From positions 1-45,399 of the forward strand of contig JANYHG010000163.1 in NCBI GenBank assembly GCA_025359165.1: a DNA stretch of 45,399 nt, given 5' to 3'. Below the pieces are notes generated by a model. It was not told the origin of the DNA. It saw only the letters and a list, made by a program, of their open reading frames with translations, and did not search any database. The position numbers and the translations under genes were made by a program. Below, one piece after another: positions 1 through 9,167 of the stretch. The DNA is from Hyphomicrobiaceae bacterium. Lineage in GTDB: Bacteria; Pseudomonadota; Alphaproteobacteria; Rhizobiales; Hyphomicrobiaceae. The stretch's first letter is position 1. Each line of letters starts with the position of its first letter.

Positions 1-1
1 C

Positions 2-574
2 TACTACACCGGCCCGGTGTTCGAGGCGGAGCTGACGTTCGAGGTCAAGAACGACGATGGCCAGACCGTACGCTTCGGTTCGGTCGGCGGTGGTGGCCGC
101 TACGACGATCTCGTCGCCCGCTTCACCGGCGAGCGCGTGCCCGCCACCGGCTTCTCGATCGGCGTCTCTCGCCTGCTCGCAGCCCTTACGGCACTCGACC
201 AACAAGCAGCCAAAGCCAGCGGCCCCGTCGTCGTCCTCGTCATGGACAAGGATCAGGTGCCTGCCTACCAGAAGCTGACGCAGACGCTGCGCAAGGCAGG
301 CATCGCGGCCGAGATGTACCTGGGCACGTCGGGCATGAAGCCGCAGATGAAATACGCCGACCGTCGCAACGCGCCCTGCGTCATCATCCAGGGCTCCAAT
401 GAGCGCGACAAGGGCGAGGTCCAGATCAAGGATCTGATCGAGGGTGCCAAGGCCGCCGCAAACATCGCCGACAACAAAGCTTGGAAAGAAGCTCGCCCCG
501 CGCAGGTCACCGTATCGGAAGCCGACATGGTTGTCGAAGTGCGCAAGATTTTGGATCGGCAGTCGGCGGGCTGA
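2..574 (+). CDS. hisS: Histidyl-tRNA synthetase, C-terminal part (partial)
   Basis: This is the 3' end of the gene for histidine-tRNA ligase, the cytoplasmic enzyme that charges tRNA(His). The reading frame is already open at the window edge, so the start and the first part of the catalytic core lie outside. What is seen is class II motif 3 (the GGGGRYDDL stretch, then [10 protein letters not shown] with its ATP-contacting arginine). The anticodon-binding domain follows, from about GPVVVLVM to the end, including a GEVQIKDL segment typical of HisRS. It ends with TGA at 572-574. The next gene, aroQ, is on the opposite strand, so hisS is the last gene of its transcript here. Neither hisZ nor hisG follows it in this window. 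The identification is secure although the gene is incomplete. Confidence 0.93.
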   Translation, partial: YYTGPVFEAELTFEVKNDDGQTVRFGSVGGGGRYDDLVARFTGERVPATGFSIGVSRLLAALTALDQQAAKASGPVVVLVMDKDQVPAYQKLTQTLRKAGIAAEMYLGTSGMKPQMKYADRRNAPCVIIQGSNERDKGEVQIKDLIEGAKAAANIADNKAWKEARPAQVTVSEADMVVEVRKILDRQSAG

Positions 575-612
575 GAGGTCCGCCACAAAAACCGCGCTTC
601 AAATTTTGATTT

Positions 613-1101
613 TTAGCTCACTCCATCACGTAGCGGCTGCGGCAGCGCTGCGGGCGTGTTGCCGAGCATCTGGCTGGCCGCCTGCATGGCCAGCAGATAG
701 CCGTAAGGTCCCAAGCCGCAGATCACACCTTTTGCGACCCGCGACAGGATCGAGTGCCGATGCAGTTCGTCGCGCGCGTGAATGTTCGAGATATGCACTT
801 CAAGGATCGGACCTGCGAACGCTTTCAAGGCATCGAAAATCGCGATCGAGGTGAACGAGTAACCGGCGGGGTTGATGATGATGGCATCGGCAGAGTGCCG
901 TGCCTCGTGGATCAGGTCGACCAGCACACCCTCGTGGTTCGATTGGTGAAAGGTGACGCTGCAGCCAAGCTGCACGGCCAATGCGGTACAGCTTTGTTCG
1001 ATCGCCGAGAGTGTCGTGGTGCCGTAGATCTCAGGCTCGCGCACGCCGAGCAGGTTGAGGTTCGGGCCGTTCAAAATCATCAGCCGGCAGCTCATCTTCA
1101 A
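613..1101 (-). CDS. aroQ: Type II 3-dehydroquinate dehydratase, variant active site
   Basis: This protein of 162 residues has the type II dehydroquinase fold, which converts 3-dehydroquinate to 3-dehydroshikimate in the shikimate or quinate pathway. Visible are the NGPNLNLLG start motif, the flexible lid with REPEIYG (catalytic Tyr26, Arg21), Asn77, Asp90 and the EVHISNIHAR motif with catalytic His103. Two positions differ from the family as I know it. The His of the usual YSHTS is Phe83, and the Arg of the usual F-R-x-H-S is His114 (LHRHS). Both normally contact substrate, so activity or specificity may be altered. The gene stands alone, convergent with hisS and divergent from tolQ, and not beside accB/accC where aroQ often lies. 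Met3 is an alternative start. The family is certain; the exact reaction is less so. Confidence 0.88.
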   Translation of the reverse strand: MKMSCRLMILNGPNLNLLGVREPEIYGTTTLSAIEQSCTALAVQLGCSVTFHQSNHEGVLVDLIHEARHSADAIIINPAGYSFTSIAIFDALKAFAGPILEVHISNIHARDELHRHSILSRVAKGVICGLGPYGYLLAMQAASQMLGNTPAALPQPLRDGVS

Positions 1102-1389
1102 GTTCCTTGTCCACGGTGATTGGTCTGGGTGTACGACAGGGGCTTGCGGCCGCCAAAAACCACGCAGCCATCACGCCGCCAACGTCACTTGGCCGCAATT
1201 GAGCGAAAAAAGATCTTGGGTCCCCATCGCAGCGACACATCGTCTGGGTATAAGTCTCTCCGTGCCCTCCACGCGCGGCGGGTCCTCATTTTGTCACATT
1301 GGATCGGCTGGTAAAGTGTCTGCACAGACAATACACGCCGCACGCGACGAACGCAGATCAGCGGCACGCGAAGAGCAACGGACGGGGAC

Positions 1390-2109
1390 ATGAATCCGGC
1401 AGAGATTATGAAAACTCAGGTCACGATGGGCGCGCCGAACGGCGGCTTCTCGTTCCTGGAGATGTTTCTGACCGCGCACCCCGTCGTCAAGGTGGTGATG
1501 TTCGGCTTGCTGGTGGCCTCGGTGTGGTCATGGGCGATCATCGTCGAGAAGATTTTTGCGTTCCGCCGCGCCCGTCGCGAGGCCGATACGTTCGAGCAGT
1601 TGTTCTGGTCCGGCCAGTCGCTCGACGAGCTTTACGCCGGCCTCAGCCGTGGCCGCACGTTCTCCATGGCCAGCCTGTTCGTCGCCGCCATGCGCGAATG
1701 GAAGCGCTCGGTGGAAGGCAACATCCGCGCACTCGGCGGGATCCAGATGCGCGTCGAGAAAGTGATGGACGTCACCATCAGCCGCGAGATGGAGCAGCTC
1801 GATCGCCGGCTGTTGTTCCTGGCCACGGTCGGGTCCACCGCGCCGTTCGTCGGCTTGTTCGGAACCGTCTGGGGCATCATGTCGACGTTCTCGGCCATTG
1901 CCCAATCGAAGAACACCAGCCTCGCCGTCGTCGCGCCGGGCATTTCCGAAGCGCTGTTTGCGACCGCGCTCGGGTTGCTCGCCGCCATTCCGGCCGTGGT
2001 ATTCTACAACAAGTTCTCTGCCGATTCATCGCGTCTCGGACAGCGCCTCGAAGCCTTCGCCGACGAGTTCGCCGCCATCGTTTCACGCCAGATCGACGTG
2101 CGCACGTAG
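1390..2109 (+). CDS. tolQ: TolQ, proton-channel subunit of the Tol-Pal system
   Basis: This 239-residue inner-membrane protein belongs to the MotA/TolQ/ExbB proton-channel family. It forms the pentameric channel that, with TolR, uses proton-motive force to drive TolA during outer-membrane constriction at division. One membrane segment lies near residues 35-60. A long cytoplasmic loop follows, then two more segments in the C-terminal half with the conserved GSTAPFVGLFGTVWGIM signature. The context (tolR and tolA directly after it) separates it from ExbB. The ATG at 1390 follows a purine-rich stretch. The 288 bases before it hold no gene and presumably the operon promoter. The ybgC gene that often starts this operon is absent. 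Confidence 0.93.
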   Translation: MNPAEIMKTQVTMGAPNGGFSFLEMFLTAHPVVKVVMFGLLVASVWSWAIIVEKIFAFRRARREADTFEQLFWSGQSLDELYAGLSRGRTFSMASLFVAAMREWKRSVEGNIRALGGIQMRVEKVMDVTISREMEQLDRRLLFLATVGSTAPFVGLFGTVWGIMSTFSAIAQSKNTSLAVVAPGISEALFATALGLLAAIPAVVFYNKFSADSSRLGQRLEAFADEFAAIVSRQIDVRT

Positions 2110-2184
2110 TCCGCCGAACGCGACGATGGCTGCGGCCACGACGAGAGTTTTGGGACGCAAGTCCAGCATTCTGAGGAAGATCGC

Positions 2185-2652
2185 ATGGGTGCCAGTATCA
2201 AGACCGGAGGCGGCGGGGGGGGACGGCGCGGGCGTCGCGCCAAGCACGCACCGATGGCCGAAATCAACGTCACGCCGTTCGTCGACGTGATGCTGGTGTT
2301 GCTGATCATCTTCATGGTGACAGCGCCTATGATGGCGACCGGCATCCAGCTCGATCTGCCGAGTGCCGCCGCCAAACAGATCGAAACGCCGAAGAAGGAG
2401 CCATTGCTGGTCTCCGTCAGCAAGGATGGCAAGATTTATCTCGGCAGCCAGGACAAGGAATCGATCGCGCTCGGCGACTTGAAGATCAAGATGGAAGCCA
2501 TCGGTCAGCAGCGCGGGGGCAAGGACGATCCCGTTCAGATCAACGGCGACAAAGGCACCGAGTACGGCATCATTTCGAAAGTCATCGCCGAGATCAGTGC
2601 CGCCGGCTTCAAGAAGATGGCGCTCCGCACCGACCCGAACAGCGGAGGCTAA
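2185..2652 (+). CDS. tolR: TolR, ExbD/TolR family
   Basis: This 155-residue protein is a single-pass inner-membrane partner of TolQ. After a glycine/arginine-rich cytoplasmic start it shows the family signature AEINVTPFVDVMLVLLIIFMV. That stretch carries the membrane helix with its essential proton-conducting aspartate. A periplasmic domain of about 100 residues follows and ends in the usual dimer-forming motif (YGIISKVIAEISAAGFKKMAL). The gene lies 75 bases after tolQ and 6 bases before tolA, consistent with one transcript. Nothing is missing compared with family members. Confidence 0.93.
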   Translation: MGASIKTGGGGGGRRGRRAKHAPMAEINVTPFVDVMLVLLIIFMVTAPMMATGIQLDLPSAAAKQIETPKKEPLLVSVSKDGKIYLGSQDKESIALGDLKIKMEAIGQQRGGKDDPVQINGDKGTEYGIISKVIAEISAAGFKKMALRTDPNSGG

Positions 2653-2658
2653 CACGCC

Positions 2659-3756
2659 GTGCCTTACGGCCTCGTCGTCTCACTGCTTCTGCACATGGCG
2701 CTTCTCGGTTGGACATTGCTGTCCATCGAGAACACGCCCCCGCTTGCCGAACAGAAGCCCGAGCCGGTCGAGATCTCCATCGTTTCTCCAGATGATATCG
2801 TTCGGCTGAAGCAGGGCGAGCGCGAGAGCAAGAACATGGAAGCGGAAGGCAAGGACGGTCCAGTCAAGGAACCGCCGAAGAAAGAGCCGGTCAAGCCGAC
2901 GCCTCCGCCCCCACCGCCGCCGCCCGCTGCCGAGGCACCTCCGCCCCCGCCACCTCCTGAGCCGCCGAAGCCCGAGCCACTGAAGGTCGCCGAACCGCCG
3001 CCGCCCAAGCCCGCGCCCGGCCCGACGGCCGAGGATCAGAAGCTGCTCGACGACAAGCTCGCCGAAGAAGCCGACTTCGCTGCCAAGGCTGCGGCTGCGA
3101 AAGCGGCCGCCGACGCCAAAGCCGTGGCCGACGCGCAGGCCAAGGCCGAAGCCGAGCGCAAGAAGAAGCTGGCCGAAGAGCAGCGCAAGAAGGACCTCGA
3201 GAAGAAGCGTCTCGCCGACGCCAAGAAAGCTGCCGACAAGAAAATCGCCGACGCCAAGGCTGCACAGTCTTTGGACAGCATCGTCAACGCCGCGCTCGAC
3301 AAGGCCCCCGACCAGACCGCACCGCCCAAAGCCTTGCTCGACAAAGCACCGCCGAAGCCTGCCCAGGTGGCCGGTGCCAAGGCCGCACCCAATGCGCTGA
3401 AAGGCCCCGCAGCGGGTGCCAAGGAAGGTACCGACACGCGCCTCACCGCCGACAAGCTATCGATGATCGGCGTGCTGATGAAGCAGAACGTTACGCGCTG
3501 CTACAACATCAACGCCGGTATTCAGGGTGGCGTGAAATTGATTGTAAAGGCCGAGGTCAAACTCACTCAGGATGGCCGCCTCGACGGCGATCCGAAGATC
3601 ATTACGTCAGGCTCGGGACCGCAATTCGAGGATGCCGCCAACAGCGCCAAGCGCGCCCTCGTCATGTGCCAGCCCTACACCAACCTTCCGCCCGACCTCT
3701 ACGTCGGCGGCTGGGACTACATGGTCATCCCCTTCGACCCCAGCAAAATGTTTTGA
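2659..3756 (+). CDS. tolA: TolA, periplasm-spanning Tol-Pal protein
   Basis: This 365-residue protein starts at GTG 2659, six bases after tolR. It has an N-terminal membrane anchor (about residues 3-22, with the helix histidine as in TolA/TonB). A proline-rich region follows at about 75-115, then a long Ala/Lys/Glu-rich helical region at about 130-220 that spans the periplasm. The C-terminal domain of about 100 residues resembles alphaproteobacterial TolA, with an RCYN segment, a central strand pattern (DGRLDG), a second cysteine before QPY, and a final IPFDPSKMF. The order after tolQR and this C-terminus favour TolA over TonB. The usual next genes, tolB and pal, are not present; a repeat and an unrelated acyl-CoA synthetase gene follow. 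Confidence 0.9.
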   Translation: MPYGLVVSLLLHMALLGWTLLSIENTPPLAEQKPEPVEISIVSPDDIVRLKQGERESKNMEAEGKDGPVKEPPKKEPVKPTPPPPPPPPAAEAPPPPPPPEPPKPEPLKVAEPPPPKPAPGPTAEDQKLLDDKLAEEADFAAKAAAAKAAADAKAVADAQAKAEAERKKKLAEEQRKKDLEKKRLADAKKAADKKIADAKAAQSLDSIVNAALDKAPDQTAPPKALLDKAPPKPAQVAGAKAAPNALKGPAAGAKEGTDTRLTADKLSMIGVLMKQNVTRCYNINAGIQGGVKLIVKAEVKLTQDGRLDGDPKIITSGSGPQFEDAANSAKRALVMCQPYTNLPPDLYVGGWDYMVIPFDPSKMF

Positions 3757-3792
3757 GGCTGCAGATCTGACCGCCATTCTGCCCGCATCTTT

Positions 3793-3854
3793 GTAGGTTG
3801 GGTCATGCGTCGATGCGGAGCATCGCGAAGCAATCGAGCGCAACCCAACATTAC
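3793..3854. repeat. Dispersed intergenic hairpin repeat
   Basis: This imperfect palindrome lies in the 209-base gap after tolA. The outer arms are GTTGGGT (3797-3803) and ACCCAAC (3843-3849), extended by GTA/TAC. Inside is a perfect hairpin CGATGC (3811-3816) / GCATCG (3820-3825) with a 3-base loop. The sequence type, GGTTGGGT...ACCCAAC around a small GC hairpin, resembles REP-like repeats scattered in proteobacterial genomes. It could also help end the tolQRA transcript. Confidence 0.55.
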
Positions 3855-3965
3855 GCGTCATGCGTTTTGCACTACGGTTCGACGCTTTCTATCCACCGGC
3901 CTATTTTGATGTCACCTTGAGCTGAAGTGCAGGCGGGTAGATGAGGCCCGGCCTCAGGGGGTGAC

Positions 3966-6152
3966 ATGGCCAAAGCGAACGCATGCAAATTCGATATCGG
4001 TGCATTTCTATCGCCTAAATCAGTCGCCGTGATCGGGGCGGCACCGGTGGGCCAAGGTCTGCGCGGCCGCATCCTCGAAATCATGCTGTCGCATCCCTTC
4101 GCCGGTCGCATCTATCCCGTTAGTCGTGGTCTGACGGAAGTCCAGGGGCTGAGGGCCTATCCCACCATTGCCGCCGTGCCCGGCCCGGTCGATCTTGCCG
4201 TGCTCATCATTCCGGCCAAGTACGTTGCCGACGAACTCGAGCGGTGCGGCAGAGCCGGCGTCAAGGCGGTCACCATTTTGAGTTCCGGTTTCGCCGAAGA
4301 AGCAGGCGACGCCGGCCTCGTCATGCAGGCCCGCTTACCGGCGATCGCCGCGCGCTACGGCATGGCGGTCAACGGTCCCAACTCCGAAGGTTTCGCCAAC
4401 CTTGATCTGGCGCTCTGCCCCACCTTCAGTCCAGCCATGACCGCGACTGAAATCCCGCTGCTACCGACAGGCGATCGTCCCGGTCGCATTGCCGTCGTGG
4501 CGCAATCCGGCGGCATGGGATTTGCGTTCTACGATCGCGGACGCCCGAAAGAGCTGGCGTTCAGCCACATTGTCACGACCGGTAACGAAGCCTGCATGGA
4601 AGTCTTCGACGTCGTCGACTACCTGATCGACGAAGGCCGCGCAGACGTTTTCTGCCTGCTGCTCGAAGATATCAAAACGCCGGCCACCTTCCGGCGCGTC
4701 GCAGAAAAAGCGCTGCGCGCGGGCAAGCCGCTGATCGTCAACAAAATCGGCAAAAGCGATGCCGGTGCACGGGCGGCGGCGTCGCACACCGCAGCCCTCG
4801 CGGGGGCCTATTCGGCCTTCCAAGCGATGGCGCGCCACTACGGCCTGATCGAAGGTAACCACATCGAAGAAATGGTCGACATCGCGCAGGGCTTTCTCGC
4901 CTGGAAGGATCGTCTACCCGCCGGACGCCGCATCGGCATCTGTACGGCATCGGGTGGCGGTGGCGGCTGGGTCGCCGACGTCTGCCACGAGCACGGCCTC
5001 GACGTCCCGACGCTCGATGCCGAAACGCGCAAGGCGCTCGACGCGGTGCTGCCCTCCTACGGCACGTCGCAGAACCCCGTCGATGGCACCGCACAGGCCA
5101 TCCGCCAGATCGGTCACGCAGGCATGGCCGAACTGGTGCTACGCTCGCCGCTCATCGATGCCGGGCTGAACGTCATGAGCGGGCGCGCCATCGAGCATCT
5201 GGTGCACGAACGCGACAAGCTCGCCCGCCTCAAAGATGAAACAAAAAAACCCCTTGTTTTGTGGAGCTACACGCTGCCGGTGCCGGCGTCGGCGAAACTG
5301 CTGGCCGAGGCGGGGCTGCCTGTTATGACGAACATGCACAGCGCCGTCGCCACGCTTCGCCACATGGCTGATTGGCGCGCTCATCGCGAGCAGTTCCTCG
5401 CCGCATCGGAAACGTTACGCACGCCGCCTGCGGTGTTCGACACTGCCGCCGCAGCGCTGGCGAACGCACCCGCCGTGTTGTCCGAGGCGCGCGCCAAACC
5501 CATTCTCGCGGCCTATGACATCGGCAGCTCCGCACGCGAAAAGCTCGTCACGGCCAGAGCCGACGCCATCGCTGCGGCCCAAGCGATCGGTGGACCCGTC
5601 GCGCTGAAAGTTCAATCGCCCGATATCCTGCACAAGACCGAAGCCGGGGCCGTCGCCCTGAATATCTCTGGCGATGCCGCCGTCGGCGCCGCTTTCGACC
5701 GCCTGTCGGCCAGCGCGAAAGCCTATGCGCCGCACGCCTTTATCGAGGGGGTTCTCGTGCAGCCCATGGCAGTCCCTGGCGTCGAAGTTATTCTGGGCAT
5801 CACGAACGACGCGCATTTTGGCCCGCTGGTGATGCTTGGGCTCGGAGGTATCCACGTCGAGATACTCAAGGACGTCGCGTTCGCGCCCGTACCGCTCTCG
5901 GAGCCGCAAGCGCGTACACTGATTGCTCGCCTCAAAGGCGCGGCGTTGCTCGGCCAGGTACGTGGCCGCGCTGCCGCCGACACAGCAGCACTTGTCCACT
6001 TGATCGTTGCGCTCTCGCGCTTTGCTGCCGATCACGCGGACGACATCGCCGAAATCGATCTCAACCCCGTCATCGTCCATGCCGAAGGCCACGGCCTCAC
6101 CGTCGCCGACGCGTTGATCGTGAAGAGAGTTGCTCGTCGAGCGGAGCGATAA
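3966..6152 (+). CDS. ADP-forming acyl-CoA synthetase (acetate-CoA ligase family)
   Basis: This 728-residue fusion has the arrangement of NDP-forming acyl-CoA synthetases, which interconvert acyl-CoA plus ADP and phosphate with acid, CoA and ATP. Residues from about 10 to 130 form the CoA-binding Rossmann domain (SVAVIGA start). About 150-460 are the succinyl-CoA-ligase-like domains, with a VAQSGGMGF loop and the SHTAALAGAYSAF segment whose histidine is the expected phosphorylation site. About 500-720 are the ATP-grasp domain (GPVALKVQSPDILHKTEAG, EVILGITNDAHFGPLVMLGLGG, EIDLNPVIV). No acetyltransferase domain is attached, so it is not the Pat type. The ATG at 3966 follows a GGGGGTG ribosome-binding stretch. 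The substrate cannot be read from the sequence; aryl, short-chain and branched acids are all known in the family. Confidence 0.87.
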   Translation: MAKANACKFDIGAFLSPKSVAVIGAAPVGQGLRGRILEIMLSHPFAGRIYPVSRGLTEVQGLRAYPTIAAVPGPVDLAVLIIPAKYVADELERCGRAGVKAVTILSSGFAEEAGDAGLVMQARLPAIAARYGMAVNGPNSEGFANLDLALCPTFSPAMTATEIPLLPTGDRPGRIAVVAQSGGMGFAFYDRGRPKELAFSHIVTTGNEACMEVFDVVDYLIDEGRADVFCLLLEDIKTPATFRRVAEKALRAGKPLIVNKIGKSDAGARAAASHTAALAGAYSAFQAMARHYGLIEGNHIEEMVDIAQGFLAWKDRLPAGRRIGICTASGGGGGWVADVCHEHGLDVPTLDAETRKALDAVLPSYGTSQNPVDGTAQAIRQIGHAGMAELVLRSPLIDAGLNVMSGRAIEHLVHERDKLARLKDETKKPLVLWSYTLPVPASAKLLAEAGLPVMTNMHSAVATLRHMADWRAHREQFLAASETLRTPPAVFDTAAAALANAPAVLSEARAKPILAAYDIGSSAREKLVTARADAIAAAQAIGGPVALKVQSPDILHKTEAGAVALNISGDAAVGAAFDRLSASAKAYAPHAFIEGVLVQPMAVPGVEVILGITNDAHFGPLVMLGLGGIHVEILKDVAFAPVPLSEPQARTLIARLKGAALLGQVRGRAAADTAALVHLIVALSRFAADHADDIAEIDLNPVIVHAEGHGLTVADALIVKRVARRAER

Positions 6153-6172
6153 GGTCGAAGGGAGCGACGACA

Positions 6173-7129
6173 ATGCCAGTAACGCTACGCTTTATGTGTG
6201 TCTTGCTATTGAGCGTAGGCGTGTGGTGCACGGTGCCCGCGCTCGCCGATAACCGCAAGCAAGCGCCTGGCGCGCGCACATCGATGGAGCTGCCGACGGG
6301 TTTTGTGGCCGCCGATACGTTTTCGGGCTTCACGAATGAGACGCTCGGTGCCTCGCTCGTTGTCCTGGAAATGCCGGCTGTCGCGTTCGTACAAATTGGT
6401 TCAGGGCTGACAGCAGACGCTCTCGCGAGCAAAGGCATCACCGACATTCAATTTCGCAAGCTTCCCCGAGCAGATGACCATATTTTTCTTACTGGCGAGC
6501 AAGTCGCGCCCGGTGGGGAGGTGATTGCGAAATATATGCTCGTATTCCGCAACGAAGACGCGACTGTCTTGATCACCGCAAATCTGAAGAAGAAATCAAT
6601 CGCAGCCGATCCGCGCGCACCAGGACGGATTGAAGCAACGCTCGCCAGCGCCGTCATCGAGGAAAAGCCTGCGCCACAGAAAGACTTGTTCACGCTCACC
6701 TATGTCGGCGACTTCAAACGCTCCGAAGCGATGATGGGCCAAATGCGCAGTTTCATGCGATTGGATACGCCTTTTGGAACTCCGGCGGCGCGCGCTCATC
6801 CGCTGTTCATCGTCATACCTCCGCTCGATCGCCGCCCCGTCGACGACGTCGACCAGACCCTGCAACGACAGCTTTCTGCCATGACCAAGTACAGCAACGT
6901 CGAGATCGTCACATCGCAGGCGCTCGTGGTGGATGGCCTCCGTGGCCAAGCCGTCACTGCGACCGCCAAAGAAAGGGATGATGGTGCTGAGCGGTCGCTA
7001 TACGCCGTGATGTTGCCGGTGCCGGGCGGCGGCAGTTTCACGATGATTGGTACGACGCCCGCCGCTCTTCATCACGCAGACATGGCCGAATTCGCCAAGA
7101 TGGCTCTCGGGTTCAAACGTTCGAAATAG
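6173..7129 (+). CDS. Exported protein of unknown function, possible tandem PsbP/DcrB-like modules
   Basis: I do not recognise a specific function. The 318-residue product starts with a signal peptide (residues about 1-25, cleavage after PALA) and should be periplasmic. The mature part seems to contain two modules of similar layout, about 40-160 and 175-315. Each has an extended N-terminal strand, a glycine-turn region, then hydrophobic strands (YMLVFRNEDATVLITAN; LYAVMLPVPGGGSFTMIG) and a final amphipathic helix. This resembles the PsbP/DcrB-like alpha-beta fold, but that is an inference. The gene begins 20 bases after the acyl-CoA synthetase and may be co-transcribed. It ends 16 bases before the convergent ABC-transporter operon. 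Confidence 0.7.
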   Translation: MPVTLRFMCVLLLSVGVWCTVPALADNRKQAPGARTSMELPTGFVAADTFSGFTNETLGASLVVLEMPAVAFVQIGSGLTADALASKGITDIQFRKLPRADDHIFLTGEQVAPGGEVIAKYMLVFRNEDATVLITANLKKKSIAADPRAPGRIEATLASAVIEEKPAPQKDLFTLTYVGDFKRSEAMMGQMRSFMRLDTPFGTPAARAHPLFIVIPPLDRRPVDDVDQTLQRQLSAMTKYSNVEIVTSQALVVDGLRGQAVTATAKERDDGAERSLYAVMLPVPGGGSFTMIGTTPAALHHADMAEFAKMALGFKRSK

Positions 7130-7145
7130 GACCAGTCCTGACATT

Positions 7146-8120
7146 TCACGCATCATAAAGATGGCACGCGACGCCGTGGCCGGGGCTGACTTCGCGCGTC
7201 TTGGGCGCTTCGACTTTGCAGCGATCCATTACGCGCGGGCACCGCGTATGAAACGCACAGCCTGACGGCGGTTTGATCGGGCTAGGCACGTCGCCTTGCA
7301 GCACCTGCTTTTCGCGCTTGACGGTCGGATCGGCGATCGGCACCGCCGACAACAACGCCTGCGTATAGGGATGCCTGGGATCGGCGAACAGGGTGTGTTT
7401 GTCGGCGAACTCCACGATCTTGCCCAGATACATCACTGCGATGCGATGCGAGATGTGCTCCACCACCGCCAGATCGTGCGCGATGAACAGATACGACAAC
7501 CCGTTCTGTTTCTGCAGATCCATGAGAAGATTTATCACTTGCGCCTGGATCGACACGTCCAGCGCCGAAACCGGCTCGTCGCCGATGATCAGTTTCGGCC
7601 GGAGCGCCAGCGCCCGCGCGATGCACACGCGTTGCCGTTGCCCGCCAGAAAACTGGTGCGGAAAATTGGCCATTTGATCGGCGCGCAATCCCACCTGATC
7701 GAACAACTCCGCGATGCGTTCGCGGCGATCCTTGTTGGTCTTCATGCCGTGGATCTTGAGGATCTCGGCGACACTGTCACCGACGCGCATGCGCGGATTG
7801 AGTGCTGCGAACGGATCTTGAAAAATTATCTGCATCTGTCTGCGGTAGGGTCTGAGATCGGCCTTGCTCAGATGGGTGATGTCGCGGCCTTCGAGCTTGA
7901 TGCTGCCGCCGGTCGGCTCGATCAGGCGCATCACCGTGCGCGCGACGGTCGATTTTCCGCACCCGCTTTCGCCCACCAGACTGACGGTTTCGCCGTAGCC
8001 GACCGTGAAGCTCACGCCATCGACCGCCATCACCTTGCCGGCATTTCGCCCCAAGAAACCGCGTTTGATCGGGTAGTGTTTCTGCAGGTTCGAAACGTCG
8101 AGCAATGGCGGCTTGGTCAT
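7146..8120 (-). CDS. Oligopeptide/dipeptide ABC transporter ATPase (OppF/DppF type)
   Basis: This is the second ATPase of a peptide-type (or nickel-type) ABC importer, 324 residues if started at ATG 8120. That start overlaps the stop of the preceding ATPase gene by four bases (ATGA), which argues for translational coupling and against the longer frame from 8153. Present are Walker A (GESGCGKST), the Q-loop region ([12 protein letters not shown]), the signature FSGGQRQRV, Walker B ([12 protein letters not shown]), the H-loop (HDLAVVEH) and a C-terminal oligopeptide_HPY domain with two cysteines. The 12-15 kDa C-terminal extension separates this subfamily from polar amino-acid ATPases. It is the last gene of the five-gene operon. 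The substrate is not determined. Confidence 0.9.
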   Translation of the reverse strand: MTKPPLLDVSNLQKHYPIKRGFLGRNAGKVMAVDGVSFTVGYGETVSLVGESGCGKSTVARTVMRLIEPTGGSIKLEGRDITHLSKADLRPYRRQMQIIFQDPFAALNPRMRVGDSVAEILKIHGMKTNKDRRERIAELFDQVGLRADQMANFPHQFSGGQRQRVCIARALALRPKLIIGDEPVSALDVSIQAQVINLLMDLQKQNGLSYLFIAHDLAVVEHISHRIAVMYLGKIVEFADKHTLFADPRHPYTQALLSAVPIADPTVKREKQVLQGDVPSPIKPPSGCAFHTRCPRVMDRCKVEAPKTREVSPGHGVACHLYDA

Positions 8121-9157
8121 CGCGCGGCCTCCACCTGTCCCGCGTGCCAGCACGCCGCGAAATGTCCTGCCCGATGCTCGCTGTAGTCAGGCATCTGCTG
8201 GCGGCAGCGATCGTCGGCCAGCGCGCAGCGCGGCGCGAAGGCGCAACCCCTCGGCAAGTTGCTCAAGGCTGGCACCGTGCCGGCAATTTCCGTCAACCGC
8301 CGCTCGCCGGTTTCGATCCGTACACCCGGCACCGGCAACCGTGGGATGGATCCCATCAGCCCGCGCGTATAGGGATGCAGCGGCGTCGCGAACAGGTCGC
8401 CGACCGCTGCCTCTTCGACTTTGCGGCCAGCATACATCACGATGACCCGCTGCGCCGTCTCGGCCACGACGCCGAGATCGTGGGTGATCAACAGCACGGC
8501 GGTGCCGAGCTTCTTCTGGAGCTCGACGATCAACTTCAAAATCTGCGCCTGGATCGTCACGTCGAGCGCCGTCGTGGGCTCGTCGGCGATCAGCAGCTCG
8601 GGCTCGCAGGCCAATGCCATCGCGATCATCACGCGCTGCCGCATGCCGCCCGACATTTGGTGCGGATATTCTTTCGCGCGCCGCTCGGCTTCCGGAATCT
8701 GCACCAGCTTCAGCATCTCGATCGCACGCGCTTTCGCCTGCGCCTTCGACATGTCCTGATGCAAGCGAAGCGCTTCGCCGACCTGCCGCCCGATTGTCTG
8801 CACAGGATTAAGCGACGTCATCGGCTCCTGAAAAATCATCGAGATGCGATTGCCGCGCACCGCCCGCATTTTGTTGTCATCGAGTTGCAGCAGATCCTGG
8901 CCACCGAGCTTCACCGATCCGCTCGCGACGCGCCCCGGCGGATACGGCACCAGCCGCATGATCGACAGCGCCGTCACACTCTTGCCGCAGCCGGACTCGC
9001 CGACGATGGCCAGTGTTTCGCCGCCACGCACGTGCAGCGACACGCCGTCCACCGCTTTGACGAGCCCGCCGCGCGTGAAAAAGTACGTGCTGAGGCCATC
9101 GACTTCCAACACGTTTTGAGTTGTTTGCGATTCTTCTTGCACCGCGTCTGCCATCAT
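8117..9157 (-). CDS. Oligopeptide/dipeptide ABC transporter ATPase (OppD/DppD type)
   Basis: This is the first ATPase of the importer, 346 residues from the ATG at 9157, ten bases after the permease gene; a second ATG is at 9154. A longer frame from 9208 would overlap the permease by 41 bases and is less likely. Motifs seen are Walker A ([15 protein letters not shown]), [16 protein letters not shown], the signature MSGGMRQRV, Walker B ([12 protein letters not shown]), HDLGVVAE, and the C-terminal domain with the pattern GCAFAPRC...ADDRC. The two cysteines fit the Fe-S or disulfide site known in some family members. It should pair with the OppF-type protein as a heterodimer on the cytoplasmic side. 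Confidence 0.9.
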   Translation of the reverse strand: MMADAVQEESQTTQNVLEVDGLSTYFFTRGGLVKAVDGVSLHVRGGETLAIVGESGCGKSVTALSIMRLVPYPPGRVASGSVKLGGQDLLQLDDNKMRAVRGNRISMIFQEPMTSLNPVQTIGRQVGEALRLHQDMSKAQAKARAIEMLKLVQIPEAERRAKEYPHQMSGGMRQRVMIAMALACEPELLIADEPTTALDVTIQAQILKLIVELQKKLGTAVLLITHDLGVVAETAQRVIVMYAGRKVEEAAVGDLFATPLHPYTRGLMGSIPRLPVPGVRIETGERRLTEIAGTVPALSNLPRGCAFAPRCALADDRCRQQMPDYSEHRAGHFAACWHAGQVEAAR

Positions 9158-9167
9158 AGGTCTGCCA

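Noticed and set aside
1299-2174. Plus-strand frame of 291 codons overlapping tolQ
   Set aside because: It is Arg/His-rich and out of frame with tolQ, which has the full family signature.
2880-3010. Tandem repeat resembling a CRISPR or minisatellite
   Set aside because: The repetition comes from proline codons in the TolA linker and has no repeat-spacer pattern.
2659-3756. TonB rather than TolA
   Set aside because: The C-terminal domain and the tolQR context fit alphaproteobacterial TolA; there is no TonB-dependent receptor nearby.
7296-8186. Plus-strand open frame of 296 codons
   Set aside because: It is antisense to the OppF-type ATPase gene, with no recognisable protein features.
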